NCBI GenBank assembly: GCA_013399115.1
Contig: VXAA01004297.1
Location: 333,998-397,997 of the forward strand
Source: Anseranas semipalmata
Taxonomy: Eukaryota; Chordata; Aves; Anseriformes; Anseranatidae
DNA length: 64,000 nt
Direction of reading: 5' to 3'
Shown one piece after another: positions 36,941 through 48,335 of this stretch. The position numbers and the translations under genes are program-made. The stretch's first letter is position 1. Every line of letters begins with the position of its first letter. The notes under the pieces are model-generated. The model did no database searches. It saw only the letters and a list, made by a program, of their open reading frames with translations, and was not told the origin of the DNA.

Positions 36941-37410
36941 TATTTGAACATTAAGTGTTGTCCACTTTGGAGTTAAATGAAATCATCTGTCTTCATGCTT
37001 GCCTTGGAACACATCCCAGAATAGGAAAGCTAGCACTTATCTGCTAATCTGCTCAGAACAAGCTTAGAAGGCTTTGACACTGCTCAAATGTCAGCTTAAA
37101 TATCTGCATTTGTTTATTACATCTAGTTAGTGGGGTCAATTTGGGATGTTCAAAATAAACTTATTTAGATTTCCTTCTCAAAGAAAAAAAATCCCAGGAG
37201 ACTGGAATTTATATTTCTAACTGTTTTCTAATATGATTATCTTGCTTTTTTTCTCTGAACTGGCAGTGTTTTTGAACCAATTCTTAATTACTAATTAATC
37301 TCTAAGAGTCAGGTGCTCTCCTGCCATAAAGAACGAAGGATAGCGGCAGAGTAAAACAGGAAAGAAATGTAACACCTCACTCAGGACTTTACTGTCTTAA
37401 CTCAGTGCTA

Positions 37411-37731
37411 TCAGGACTCTGCAGGTTCGTGGGTGATGGTCTGTGTTTCCTTGATGTCTGGGGTTTCTGTGGCATTCATAGTAGCACATGCAGCTATTAC
37501 AACTACCGGAAATATTAGCAGACACCTGGAAATAAGTTAATGTTAACTTTAATTATTTCAATAACTTCTCCTTACAGTTTCCAACCCTTGTCTTCAGCTG
37601 CAGAAGAACGTAAAGAAGAAAGCTGTGCACCATACATACCCTGTAGAGGAGACTTGTGTGGCAGCACAGCTTGCTGATAGCAGCTTGCATGAGAAGAGGA
37701 GGAAGGGCAGAAGGTGGAGAGATTCACTGGG
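37411..37731 (-). other. Weak candidate for two spliced minus-strand exons
   Basis: Segment 37640-37731 lies between an acceptor (GATTTCAG) and a donor (GTATGT). Segment 37411-37525 follows an acceptor (TTATTTCCAG) and ends in a stop. Across the 114-base intron the frame stays open (92 bases with phase 2 out, then phase 2 in). The product would have two hydrophobic stretches (LLPFLLFS and CLLIFPVVVIAACAT) and a polar end (ITHEPAES). I know no homologue, there is no ATG in the first segment, and the other frames are also partly open. A rare but plausible lineage-specific gene or a chance arrangement; the second is more likely. Confidence 0.15.
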
Positions 37732-40519
37732 CTGAAATCAGACTGATTGGTCCTGTGCCTTTTCATGATTAGAGAATTTCTCTCACTCCCTCAGAAGTGA
37801 ATAATGCTTTGTAGCACAGCAGATCTGCTGTCCTCTTAAACTGTAGTGGCCTCATCTTATTACAACGATTTTTTTTACTGTAGCTAGAAGATACAGAACA
37901 TTTTCTAGATGAGTTCTTTCCAAGTAGAGCTGGTAGGCTTAACATTAGTGTGAGGAGACAAGGAGTGGTTAAAGAGGAATTTTTAGGTATTTCTTGAGGA
38001 GTGTGCAAAGTAAAGGAAAGTAATCCAGTGGAAAAAAATTAGCAAGGATATTGTTTTTTCTCGATTTTGGCAATTGATTTTGCATCACACTATTGTGAAA
38101 AATATAAAGAGTGCTCAAATGTTTTCTATTTATTATGGATTCAGCCATTTCAATGGGATGATTCGCAAAACTTCATAAACAGTGTTAAACCTGAGCTCCA
38201 TATCAATGTCTAATAATAGTAATATGCGTGTAACTGTTGCATCAAAAACTCAAACACAATTCAAACATCACCATCTTGTTTTCCAGCCAGAACCCCAGGA
38301 TGGGAGGCAGTCACAGTGCAGAGTGTTTAAGGGACTGGCTTACCTGGAGCAGAGCGAAGTCACCCGCTGATGGCCACCAGCAACCACAACTTCCCGCTCC
38401 TTGCATTGCTCACCTCCATCTCCAGCCAGGGCCTTTTCATGCCTGCTTCATTGCTGGGTCCCTTTCAGCCTTAACCACCTCCCAATAATTATCCCTATTT
38501 TGTCCCAGCAGATGACCACGAATGTGCTGCCTTGCTTCCTTCTAGATTTATGCCATGCCCTCCAGACGTGAGTGAGAGAACAAGAGCGGTGCAGTACATA
38601 CTGCAGAGATGCACACAGGAAGCACAAGAAAAAAAGGTTTGAGAACAAGTGCTTACCTGGACACGTGTAGGCAACCTTGCTTTCTTCCTCACGTTTTATC
38701 TTTGTGGGTTGAACATACACACTGGCAGTTTAACGCTGAGTCTTAACCATCACTTCTGTTTTAATAGTTGGCCATGTGACTCCCAAGCACTGAAACTGCA
38801 TGCACCCAGATATCAGCTTCTCTGTGTTCAGGGGCAGCACCAAGCATTTGATCAGCAGCTTTGTCTTTGAACACTAGCAAAACACTCCCTCAAATGTGTC
38901 ATCCTTACATTCTTTGTCACAGGAGCCAGGCTACTTATTTCAAAGAAGGCTGGGATCCTGTGAAAAACAAGAACATATGGTAGCATACCCAGGAACTAGA
39001 TCCTCCTGCAAACGTATTAGAAAAAAAAAACAAATTTAAAATGGGCAAGTTAATTCTGGTATTTCTTAATTTTTTACTTTGATCTCAGCTTTTATGTTTA
39101 ATATTCTATGTTAGTGTTTTCTTTGACTTAGGTGAGACTTCATTCTTGAAAGTATTACTAATACACTCTTCCAACTGCCCTTGGCTGAGCAGCTGTCACT
39201 GGATTTTAGCTCACTCCACTGAAGGGCATTAATTTACTAGAAAGAAAATTGGGAAAGATCAGTAAGCATCAATGAAATGGTGAGATTTAAGCATAGTGCA
39301 TAGGAGACCCAATTAAGGAATCCATTAGAAGGGCAAAATATTATGTATACTACTCTATAGCATACATAATCTTATTTATAGCAACATACGTTGCATATGT
39401 CTACCCTTTTATGCACACTAGAAATCATGCACTAGCCATGTTTTTAAGATTGAATTTATGTCAAATAGTCCCTTTGTGATATGGAGTACATGCTAAATTA
39501 CCAAAGCCAACTATCAGTGATAGCAAAAAATTGAAGCCTTTAAAATGCAGAAAACAACTTACATCGCTGCATGCTGGTGTGGCTGTGTTGAAATTGACTA
39601 TTATGAAATTTAGATTAAAAAAAACACAGGGGTATTTAAAGGATTTTTTTTCTCCCTGATACCTATCTGTATTTCCCAGATATCTCCTCCTATTGCTCCA
39701 CATCCATATGCACTTAACACATTGTAGTCCTATCTGTGTATCTCCACACAGCGTAGAGGTTATTAAACTCCTGTGTTTACACTCAGAGGCAAATCTGTGT
39801 TTAAGGGAATACGTGACGACCCACATCATGATGTTATCAGGCCAGTAGCACAACACTACAAATAGACCAAAGAAATGATAAAGCTTTAAGAAGTTCTTCT
39901 CCCCAGTATCATTACTTCGTATGTATTTATTTCAATTCACACATAAAGGGATAGTATAGTCTTTCCCCCCCCAACTGTAATTACCCATACCAAAGGATGT
40001 TTGTGTTTATGTGATTTTACTGAAATACAATGATCTCTCAGAAGAGCTCATGCAAAGTTAAAGAATGTTCACCCCAGAAATGTACTTGCATGATATTTGC
40101 AGTAGAAGTCAGTATGCCTCCAGCAAATAGGCATTTTGAGTTTTTTTCTCTAAAAATGTTAATCGTGGACAAGTTTGATGCAAAAAATCTGTATCATATG
40201 AAAGTATAAAATTTTGCCCAGCTAGAGCCTTTAAATTGCAATCAATCAGAAAAAAGTAAACTGCTCTTCTTGAAAGATGAATTATTGTAAAAAATCAGTA
40301 TGTTGATAAATCAGATGTAAATTCAGCAGAGCTATTAGAAACACGAGAAATATGGCTTATTACAATTATTCTTCCTGCTGATATAAACTTGTTCCAATGT
40401 GGGCCATTTTCTGTTTCCTGGTACAAACCCCATCATGCTAGTGAGATGTCCAACAGTGAGGATTACATCTGCTCTAACCCCAAATATAGGAGTAATTAAA
40501 TGCAAAAGCCAGACTAAGC

Positions 40520-41200
40520 TGGGGGTGTCACCACAAAGAGCTCCGTTCGTGCGGCCACTTGCAGCAGACATCACCAGCCGGGGCCAAGCAATCTTTCCTG
40601 GCATGGCGGTGATTTCCTTGGCCTGCATTCAGCACGCTGCCATTTTGGGCTTTTTCTCTTCTAACTGAGGCCTCTCCCCACACCACGAGGGGGAGATGAT
40701 GCTATTTTCCAATTACCAGGCACACACACACAAAAAAATGAAAGCGGTTTTACACTAAGCTACAAGGAAAGAATTCACTGGGATGTTAAACCGGAGAAAC
40801 AAGTGCTGAAATTTCAAGCTGCCGTATTTTTGGAAGTAAAACCCCAAATGTCTGGGTAATGAAGCTTCCCAGGCATGTTCGTGTGCTGCCTGCAGCCTGC
40901 CCGAGGAGCCTTGATTTCACGTCTCGGCTCCCGGCCGCGTCCCAGGGCCCAGAGGGGTGACTCAGAGATGCTCGCTTGTCAGCGAGTGTTCCTGCACCAA
41001 ACGGAAAGGAGATGACAGTCGGAAATTTACAGGGGGAGGAGGAATTGGAAGGCCTCGTCTGAAAGGCAGCACAAAACCCAACATTCATCTTCGCTACTAT
41101 GACACGCATACGTTGTGGATCTTGCAGCAGAGGGGCAGAGCAGCCAGGGCCGGCTGTGCTGGGAGCTGGCCTCTGGCAAGGTCTCTCGTGCGCTAGCGCT
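40520..41200. promoter_or_regulatory. CpG-enriched patch with AP-1 site
   Basis: A GC-rich stretch with many CpGs (for example cggctcccggccgcgtc near 40925) in AT-rich DNA. It includes a consensus AP-1 site TGACTCA at 40958-40964 and a short hairpin CTCGCTTGTCAGCGAG at 40971-40986. It may be an enhancer or alternative promoter of a neighbouring gene. Confidence 0.35.
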
Positions 41201-41933
41201 ATTTTTTGCACTTTAATCACACTAAGAAGTAATGATCGGATATGAAAGCAGCTAATATTAAAACTCATGTTTATTGTTTTGTTTTGTCCCTACAGTAAAC
41301 TAAGATAGCAAGCTTCTCAAGTAGAAGAAAAATAAAACAGCAAAGTCAATAAACTCAGTTGTACGTACATGACATGCATTCTTTCTAGCATTTCTTCCCT
41401 AAGTATATATTTGGTCCATGACTATATGTACCAGTAAGAATATATTTACAACACAAGCTGTGTTATATAGGTGACAAAAAAGTATTAGTACAAATACTGG
41501 TTTAATTCAAGAATGCCAGACAAGATGCTTACTTTGATTAATTTTATATGTGAGAGTATATCGAGAAGAAAGTGTCTTCAGTCATTTTCCTATGGCTTTG
41601 ATTCCAGACTTCAATGCAGTTTAGTCCTTCCACAATTGTATGGTTGTGGTCTCAATAACTAATGATTTGAACGTATTATCCAGTCAGTATGAGTGAGAAC
41701 CTTTGTGTTTGTATTTGCAGGAAAAGCAGCTTGAGGGCTGAATTCAACATCAGTGATCTTGCTGGCAACATGTAGATTTGTGGGCAAAAATTAAGCCTTT
41801 TCTCCCTAGGCTGTATTTTGATGTCATACAAAACCCAGAAAATGTGCTTACTTGTAGGTAAACTGTTTTCGCCTGTGAGGGTCACGACATAAAAAGATAA
41901 ATGCTATGTCCAGAAAAAGCACCAATTTGGAGC

Positions 41934-41971
41934 AAATACCATGGGACTTTGGAAATACCATGGGAATTTGG
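41934..41971. repeat. 19-bp tandem duplication
   Basis: AAATACCATGGGACTTTGG is followed directly by AAATACCATGGGAATTTGG, two 19-base units differing at one base. Each contains the palindrome CCATGG. Confidence 0.9.
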
Positions 41972-44900
41972 GGCTTAATACTCAAGTACCTGCATTTTAT
42001 GCAACACTTAGGAGGTGTCAGTAAATTACACTGTAAAATGGAAAAAAAAAATGCAGCAAAAACCAGCATGTCTGCCCCAAACATTTTATAGCCTGAGTCA
42101 AAGCCCTCTGAATTCAACAGAGAGGGTCCCATTGGTTTCAGCAGAGTTTAGATCTGAATGGTGCACTTTGAACTTTAAAACTGCAGCTAGGGCAAGGCTG
42201 AGCTGAGGCAGATGGAAAGTGCTTGTTATAGTTGGGATGATTCACGGCACAGATGGGCTTTGCAGCATTTTTGGTTTGTTTTGAAACAGGAGCGGGAGGA
42301 TGCATAGTTAACATGAAGTGGGAGGTTGTGTTTGTTCTGCGTGTATGGTAATGGCATGAAAGAAGATATTAAATCGAGAGCAAAAAATAAAAACAGAGAA
42401 GGGAGTGGTCATAAGAGAAGGCTGGGTGGAATGTGAGGAATTAGCATGGGGTGGAGCAAGTGATGAGGGTAAAAACAGAGGCACAGTTGGAGTTACACAA
42501 CTTCTCAGGTCTTAAATGTGCTACTGATAGAAGAAGGACCCATAAAAAGCTCTGGGGCCAAGACACGGCAAGGGTGGTTGGCAAAAATGGTAACACCAGT
42601 GGGATCAAGCCCAGGTGGTGTGTGCACAGTGGAATGATGACTAAAAAAAAACAGAGGAAATGAGGTAAAGAAAAATAGTAAAAGAAGAGTTGGAGAATTA
42701 TCTTGAAGAATTCCATCTGCCTTGTATGTTGTATCCATAGTCTCTTCTTTTGTAAGCTCATGCAACTAAAGTTTTTTCTGATCTGTACTATCTAGCTAGG
42801 CTATCCTGCATCATGAGTACCCTTGTGCTCCACAAAAGGTATGAAGATGTACCTCTGCAAAGTCCTGATGCTACAGGACCTGCTGAGTTTGTGCATGTGT
42901 GTATGGGCAGCACATGCCCAAACCCTCCAATTAATGTGCAGATAAGTAGCTTTTCTTGGGGAGTGCTTGTTGATTGATATTGTGTAAATGCACACACATC
43001 ACTACAAGCCACCCAATCTGTGTTTGATGACACACAATCTGTGACCTAAACCAAGGAGGTGTTTGGAGGTCACGCTACTGCTCTGGCAAAAAAAAAAAAA
43101 AAAAGTTTCTAAAAATAATTTTGTCTAGTATCGGTGCTTCTGTCATGGATAGTACTTAATGGAAGTCTGGACTGATCATCCAGCAGCTATTTTGTAGTAA
43201 TCAGAAGTAATGATGCATGCAAAAAAGCCACATCAGCAGCTTCAGCCTAATAAAATGAACCCCTACCTGATACAAGCAGAAAATGGGAAGAGATCTAATT
43301 GTGCTGTTAGAACAAATTCTAATATAATTCAAAACTCAATTATGTAGACTTTGAACTGGAAGTTGATGATTCATCAGTGTTTTGGTGATCGCTAATAGCA
43401 ATCTTGAGGAAGTATCAAAGTTCTTTGCACATAAAGGCTAATACTTTCTAAATACACAGACTATGCAACCTGTCTTCTCCCTTCTCTGAAAGAAGCTCAA
43501 GGAAGAAAATCAATGAGTGGATCATTTGATTCAAATGAAATCGTGTAACCACCTATGGTAAGAATTCAGGGTGAGGCCTGAGAAACACTTTACCGAGATG
43601 GAAAATTATAAAGGAGTGTCTTTCATCACATATTGTATTTCTTCATTTTGTCTTGCTGATATAGTAACAACCAAGATGATCTCCTCAGACTCAGGCATAA
43701 TTAATAAGACATTGGCCTGGATTCAAGATAAGAGTGTTTTAGACCTTTAAGAACAGAACTGAGATCCAAATGGATAGTAGATTACTCACTGCTGAATGAA
43801 GACCTTCAAGAATTTAATTAGAGTGTGGGAAAAATCAGAAAGCTTTTCACAGTGGACAGAGATAAAGGTGGAAGTGCAGTACTCTTTCTGTGCTGTCAAA
43901 TCCAGCAGGAAAGTCCGTATGCATGAGAAACCAACTGACAATGTTACCAAAACCCAGGTGCTAACGTTGCCTTGACTAGACAGCAGCAATTATGATCCTT
44001 TTATCAGCATCCTGTCTGACTTTCCCATGGACCCTAGCGGTTAAGGAATGTGTTTACAGATCATAATTTAATCAAGCAAAAAATTTAAGTGTGTTTGAAA
44101 GGGACTCTAGATTTTGGCCCATTTGAGGGGATGGTTAAACAAGAGCTGTTCTTGTCTCCCACAAAGGTTTACTGACAACTAACCCTTTTCCCTTAAATCA
44201 CAGTGTACAAATGAGTGCTTAGAGTTTTATTAATGGTATGATAAAAATACAAGGTAGTCTATCTGTTAAATCATTTCTATGCTAGGAATATTTCCTGGCA
44301 GATGAACTGCTTTCATAACCAAACTGTCTCCTGACCCAGCAGGGATTATTTTGTCTCTTCCTTGCTGTGACAGTGCTCATAATTTAATTGATTCGTTCTG
44401 CGTATTCCTGCTTCCCAAGCATGAGGGACCTGGCTTCTGCTGTGGATCTGCCGCAATTTCTTTGTGCAGATATTTAGCCTTTCAATCAGTCACACTACTT
44501 CATGGCAAGAGAGGAGCCTAATTAAATGATGCGGGTTCAAAAGACTGTAAACGGAGGTGTGGCCTCGTATGCTGTGTGACAAAAGTGCCAGGGGCCAAAT
44601 GCCTCATCCATCCTCTTCCCATGTCAAGTGACCTTTCCTAAAGCTTGTCTCCATGGGGAAACTCTTGTGCAATAGGAATGAGACACAATTAGAGTTTAAT
44701 AACTGTTTTATACCTGCCCTCTGCATTGACTTTCCTATTTTGCAAGAAAAGCTGCCTGGAGGTTTAGCATAATCTAAAGCAGAATAACTTTTGCACAGAG
44801 AACATCAGCAAGAGTATCACGCTATCATTTGTTATACACCAATTTTCTAGCGCTGGTTATTTCAGGCTTTTCTTTGGTGGAAACACATTTGGTGGAATTT

Positions 44901-45165
44901 TTCATAATTCATTTTCACCAGCCAGCAATATTTAGTTCCTTCAGACACTTGTCGCCAATCCTAATTAGAATGGGTGCTGGAAACAGTGGATGACCAGTCT
45001 CAAAGGCTTTATAATCTCACTAGACCACTCGTAAAAAGAGGACTTACGCAGGGATTCAGAAGCAATATACTCAAGAGCGACTGAATCAAGATTCTCTCTG
45101 GCTTGCAATGTCTGTTTTAGGAAGGATTTTGAGGTGTTACATTAACTGGGGGTTTGGTATTCTCC

Positions 45166-45192
45166 AAAATAAAATAAATAAATAAATAAAAA
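45166..45192. repeat. (AAAT)n microsatellite
   Basis: A-rich run with five or so AAAT units; low complexity, no function seen. Confidence 0.85.
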
Positions 45193-48034
45193 GGGATCCA
45201 GAGTGGCCACTGTTTTGAAGAATTCTTCCTTAGAAGGGAAACAGTACACAGACCCCAGACAGCTGGGTTTTTAAATCTCAGAGTTCGGACACCAGGAAGA
45301 AATGCCCTGTACGAAGGGGAATGGAAGGCTAACAAGGAGATATGCCACGAGAGATGCTAGCTAGCAGAATTGGTATTTACAGGAATTATGGAAAGAAGGA
45401 AAGCTGAGGAGTCTGAAGACATGGATGCTAGCCAGTGCCATCTTTCAGCCACAAGTGACAAGAAGAAACCAAGGGGCATCTGGACATCTCTGATCACAAG
45501 AACACGCTGGGAACAAGCTTTACAGGCAATGACAGTAAAAAGACTGCTCTGAAGTGCAGGCTTACAAATGAGAATCAAATGCCTCTCTCTCTAGCTGGGG
45601 ACCTGTCCAGGTGACTAAGGGGGCTAACGTGCTCCCTCACCTACTCCACCGATACCTTCGTTAACGCTATGTCCATGAGAAGCATGGCCTTATGTAGCGT
45701 CAGCTCTGTGCCTCTCTCCGAGATGCCGTGGGGCTCAGCTATTTCATCTCGTTCACACACAGACCCAAACGGTGCCCGACCTGTGAATGCAGAGCTCGGG
45801 ACAGGCTATTTCTGTGTTTCAGGTCAACAGTTCAGGTGACTACCAGAATTTTCCCTTGCCTGTAAATCACATGAACAGGTTATGTGCTGACTCAGCTTCT
45901 TTTCTTTTCAGTTTTGATTTTGTGTAGACAAGTACTCAAAAATTATGCAGATGTAAAGGTTTGATTCTCCTTTCACATTCATGTGAACTCCAATTCAGAT
46001 TCAAATTTATAATATAAATACATATATATACACACACATGTATTTTGCTCGTCATGCCTTACAGCCCTGGAGCATGGCATTACGTGTCTGCAGTACAAGT
46101 GCAAACAGGCTGGCAGCAGTGTTTGTTTCAGCACCCGCCTTTGCTTATTCTGCCTCAGCACTGGCGAGGCTGCAAGATGAAACATTAGCCCAGATGTATT
46201 ACAGTATCCTGTAATTTTATTGTGAGACTTAATATCTTTCGTGGTCTCCTTTTAAACCTAAGGACTGAAATCCTGAGGTTTCCTGAGACTCTCTCCTTTG
46301 ATTTTTCCAAAGGAAAAGTTTTGAGGCCTTGACATTATAAAGAAGATGTGGGAAGTGTGATGCAAGCTTGCCACAAAGATTCAGAAAGAAAACACCAAAA
46401 ATCATAAAAGGTACTTCTGGAATGTCCATGAGCCAGTTTTATTATCTGGGGATGCTGACTCACATGTTTTGAGAAATGGAATTAGCCATGTTACGCAGGG
46501 CCACCCTCTGCCCTACTTCACCTATGCAACCACTGGTACCAATAAAACAATTATAAAGCATTACTATTGTTATTTAGTAATACGCTCTGCCCACTGGTCC
46601 AGACCAGTGACAAAAAGGATAGAGCAATGGTCCTATTGTGTTTTCTTGAACTTTTTGCCCAGGCCTCCTGGCGATCTTAAAACACAGCTGTTCTTTGTGG
46701 AGATCAGAAGAGGCCAGAGGCAGCAGATGAAAAAGTGATTAATTTGAAAAATGTATTGTGCCCGTACACATTCACAATGGTTGAAAGCATACAGAAACTC
46801 TGTGTTCAGACTTTATGTGCACATCTCTAGACAGTCTGAGGAATATTATCTAGCCATTTTCTTGGTGCGCACAGCTGACATCCCTACTGCTATTTGCCAC
46901 TTCTCCAACAAAGACAGAGACATCTCTTCAGAAACATGTGCAATTCAGGTTGGATAAAATGTCAAAAGGAGGAGGCATTTTTAAACAAACAAACAAAAAT
47001 CAACCCCAAATAATAAAATACTGCATGACTGGAATGGAGGGCAGAATTGTCCAATGAAATGAAATAATACAACACATCTAATAAAATTGGCCAACAGTTC
47101 CCTCCATGTGTAAGGAAGACTGCTTTTGATACAGCCATTCTCTCTCTACCTGTCAAAATGACCTTCAGAATTGAAAGTCTTATAAGTTTCACAGTTATAA
47201 TAATATTTGATGCAGATCTTTAGATGGATTAAGTCGATCTAGCTCCATCCGTTCATTCCCTTGAAACAAAATAAAGTTTTTGCAGTTGAGGATCTGGCTT
47301 CTTCTTCCTCCACAAATGAGCCTCCACAACTGAGCACAGACACAGCTACCTCTTAACACTTTATGTAAAGGCATCTCACTTACAAAATGTGAGAGTTTAT
47401 TTTAACTGCGTTGAAGTTCATTTTGTTTAAGCATGCAGTTCTCTTGCCTGAACACAAACAATACATGCAGCTATAATTTTCTTGTGACTAATTTGCCCTC
47501 ATACTTGTGGGCAATTAAATGTCTTTGCCATTTTTGGTCTACAAAGAGCTAAGCACCTTTAATTATATTATAATTGAGCTTTTTTTTTTTTTTTTCCTAG
47601 CCTTGTGAAAGGCTTGGTTAGCACCTTTCTTGAAGTAGGCTTCATGAACGTGTAAGTGAAAAATTTCTCTGATTTTTTTTGTAAAGCTAAGCTAATTAAT
47701 ACATGAACTACAACAGAGTTAACTAGTAGAATCACAGCTTATAAATAAAGATAAGAAAAGTATAAAAGGTGTGACTGATATATAGGTAATTACCTGCTTA
47801 GGAGGCAGCATGATCTGGAAGAACCAGAACGGATTTGGGAGGCAGGAAATCCTGTGATGTAATCCTCATTCCACCAATGAGTTGTGTTACTGTAGGCAAA
47901 TTACCCTACCTTTTCCTCACCAAAATGTAGTCACTCAATGAGAGTCACCTGAGGATTTATTAATAGAATTGACAAATTACCTGCAACGCTTAAGGTGTGA
48001 TTTAGGTACTTATGAGTATTACATGGAACAGGTA

Positions 48035-48335
48035 TAGAATCACAGAATCATAGAATCATTTAGGTTGGAAAAGACCTTCCAGATCACCAAGTCCAAGTGT
48101 CAACCTGACCCACTGAGTTCCATCACTTAACCACGTCCCTTAGCGCCATGTCCACACATCTCTTAAATGCCTCCAGGGATGGGGACTCCACCACCTCCCT
48201 GGGCAGCCTGTTCCAATGTCTAACCACTCCTTCTGTGAAGAAATTCATGCTAATATCCAATCTAATCCTCCCCTGATGCAATTTGAGACTGTTTCCTCAT
48301 GTCCTATCACTTGTCACCTGAGGAAAGAGACCGAG
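48035..48335 (-). mobile_element. CR1 3'-end fragment, antisense
   Basis: Begins with the complement of the terminal repeat (gaatcacagaatcatagaatc) and the TTAGGTTGGAAAAGACC-type tail. It continues through the 3' UTR into the last ORF2 codons, then ends near 48335. It looks like a different CR1 subfamily from the 28 and 34.9 kb copies (CACCAAGTCCAAG motif). Confidence 0.9.

Larger units (their letters stand above)
35351..48034. other. Intergenic DNA upstream of UBAC2, no gene recognised
   Basis: About 12.7 kb without a confident gene. Synteny with other vertebrates suggests it separates UBAC2 from divergently transcribed DOCK9. It contains an octamer palindrome (36924), a weak two-exon candidate (37411-37731, minus), a CpG-rich patch (40.5-41.2 kb), a 19-bp tandem duplication (41934) and simple repeats. 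Confidence 0.5.

Noticed and set aside
38654..38718. Minus-strand 65-base exon-like segment (acceptor CTGCCAG, donor GTAAGC)
   Set aside because: It cannot be joined in frame to the candidate exons at 37.4-37.7 kb without a stop codon, so it gives no support for a gene there.
40786..41268. 160-codon minus-strand frame
   Set aside because: Lies in the CpG-rich patch, where stop codons are rare; no recognisable domain.
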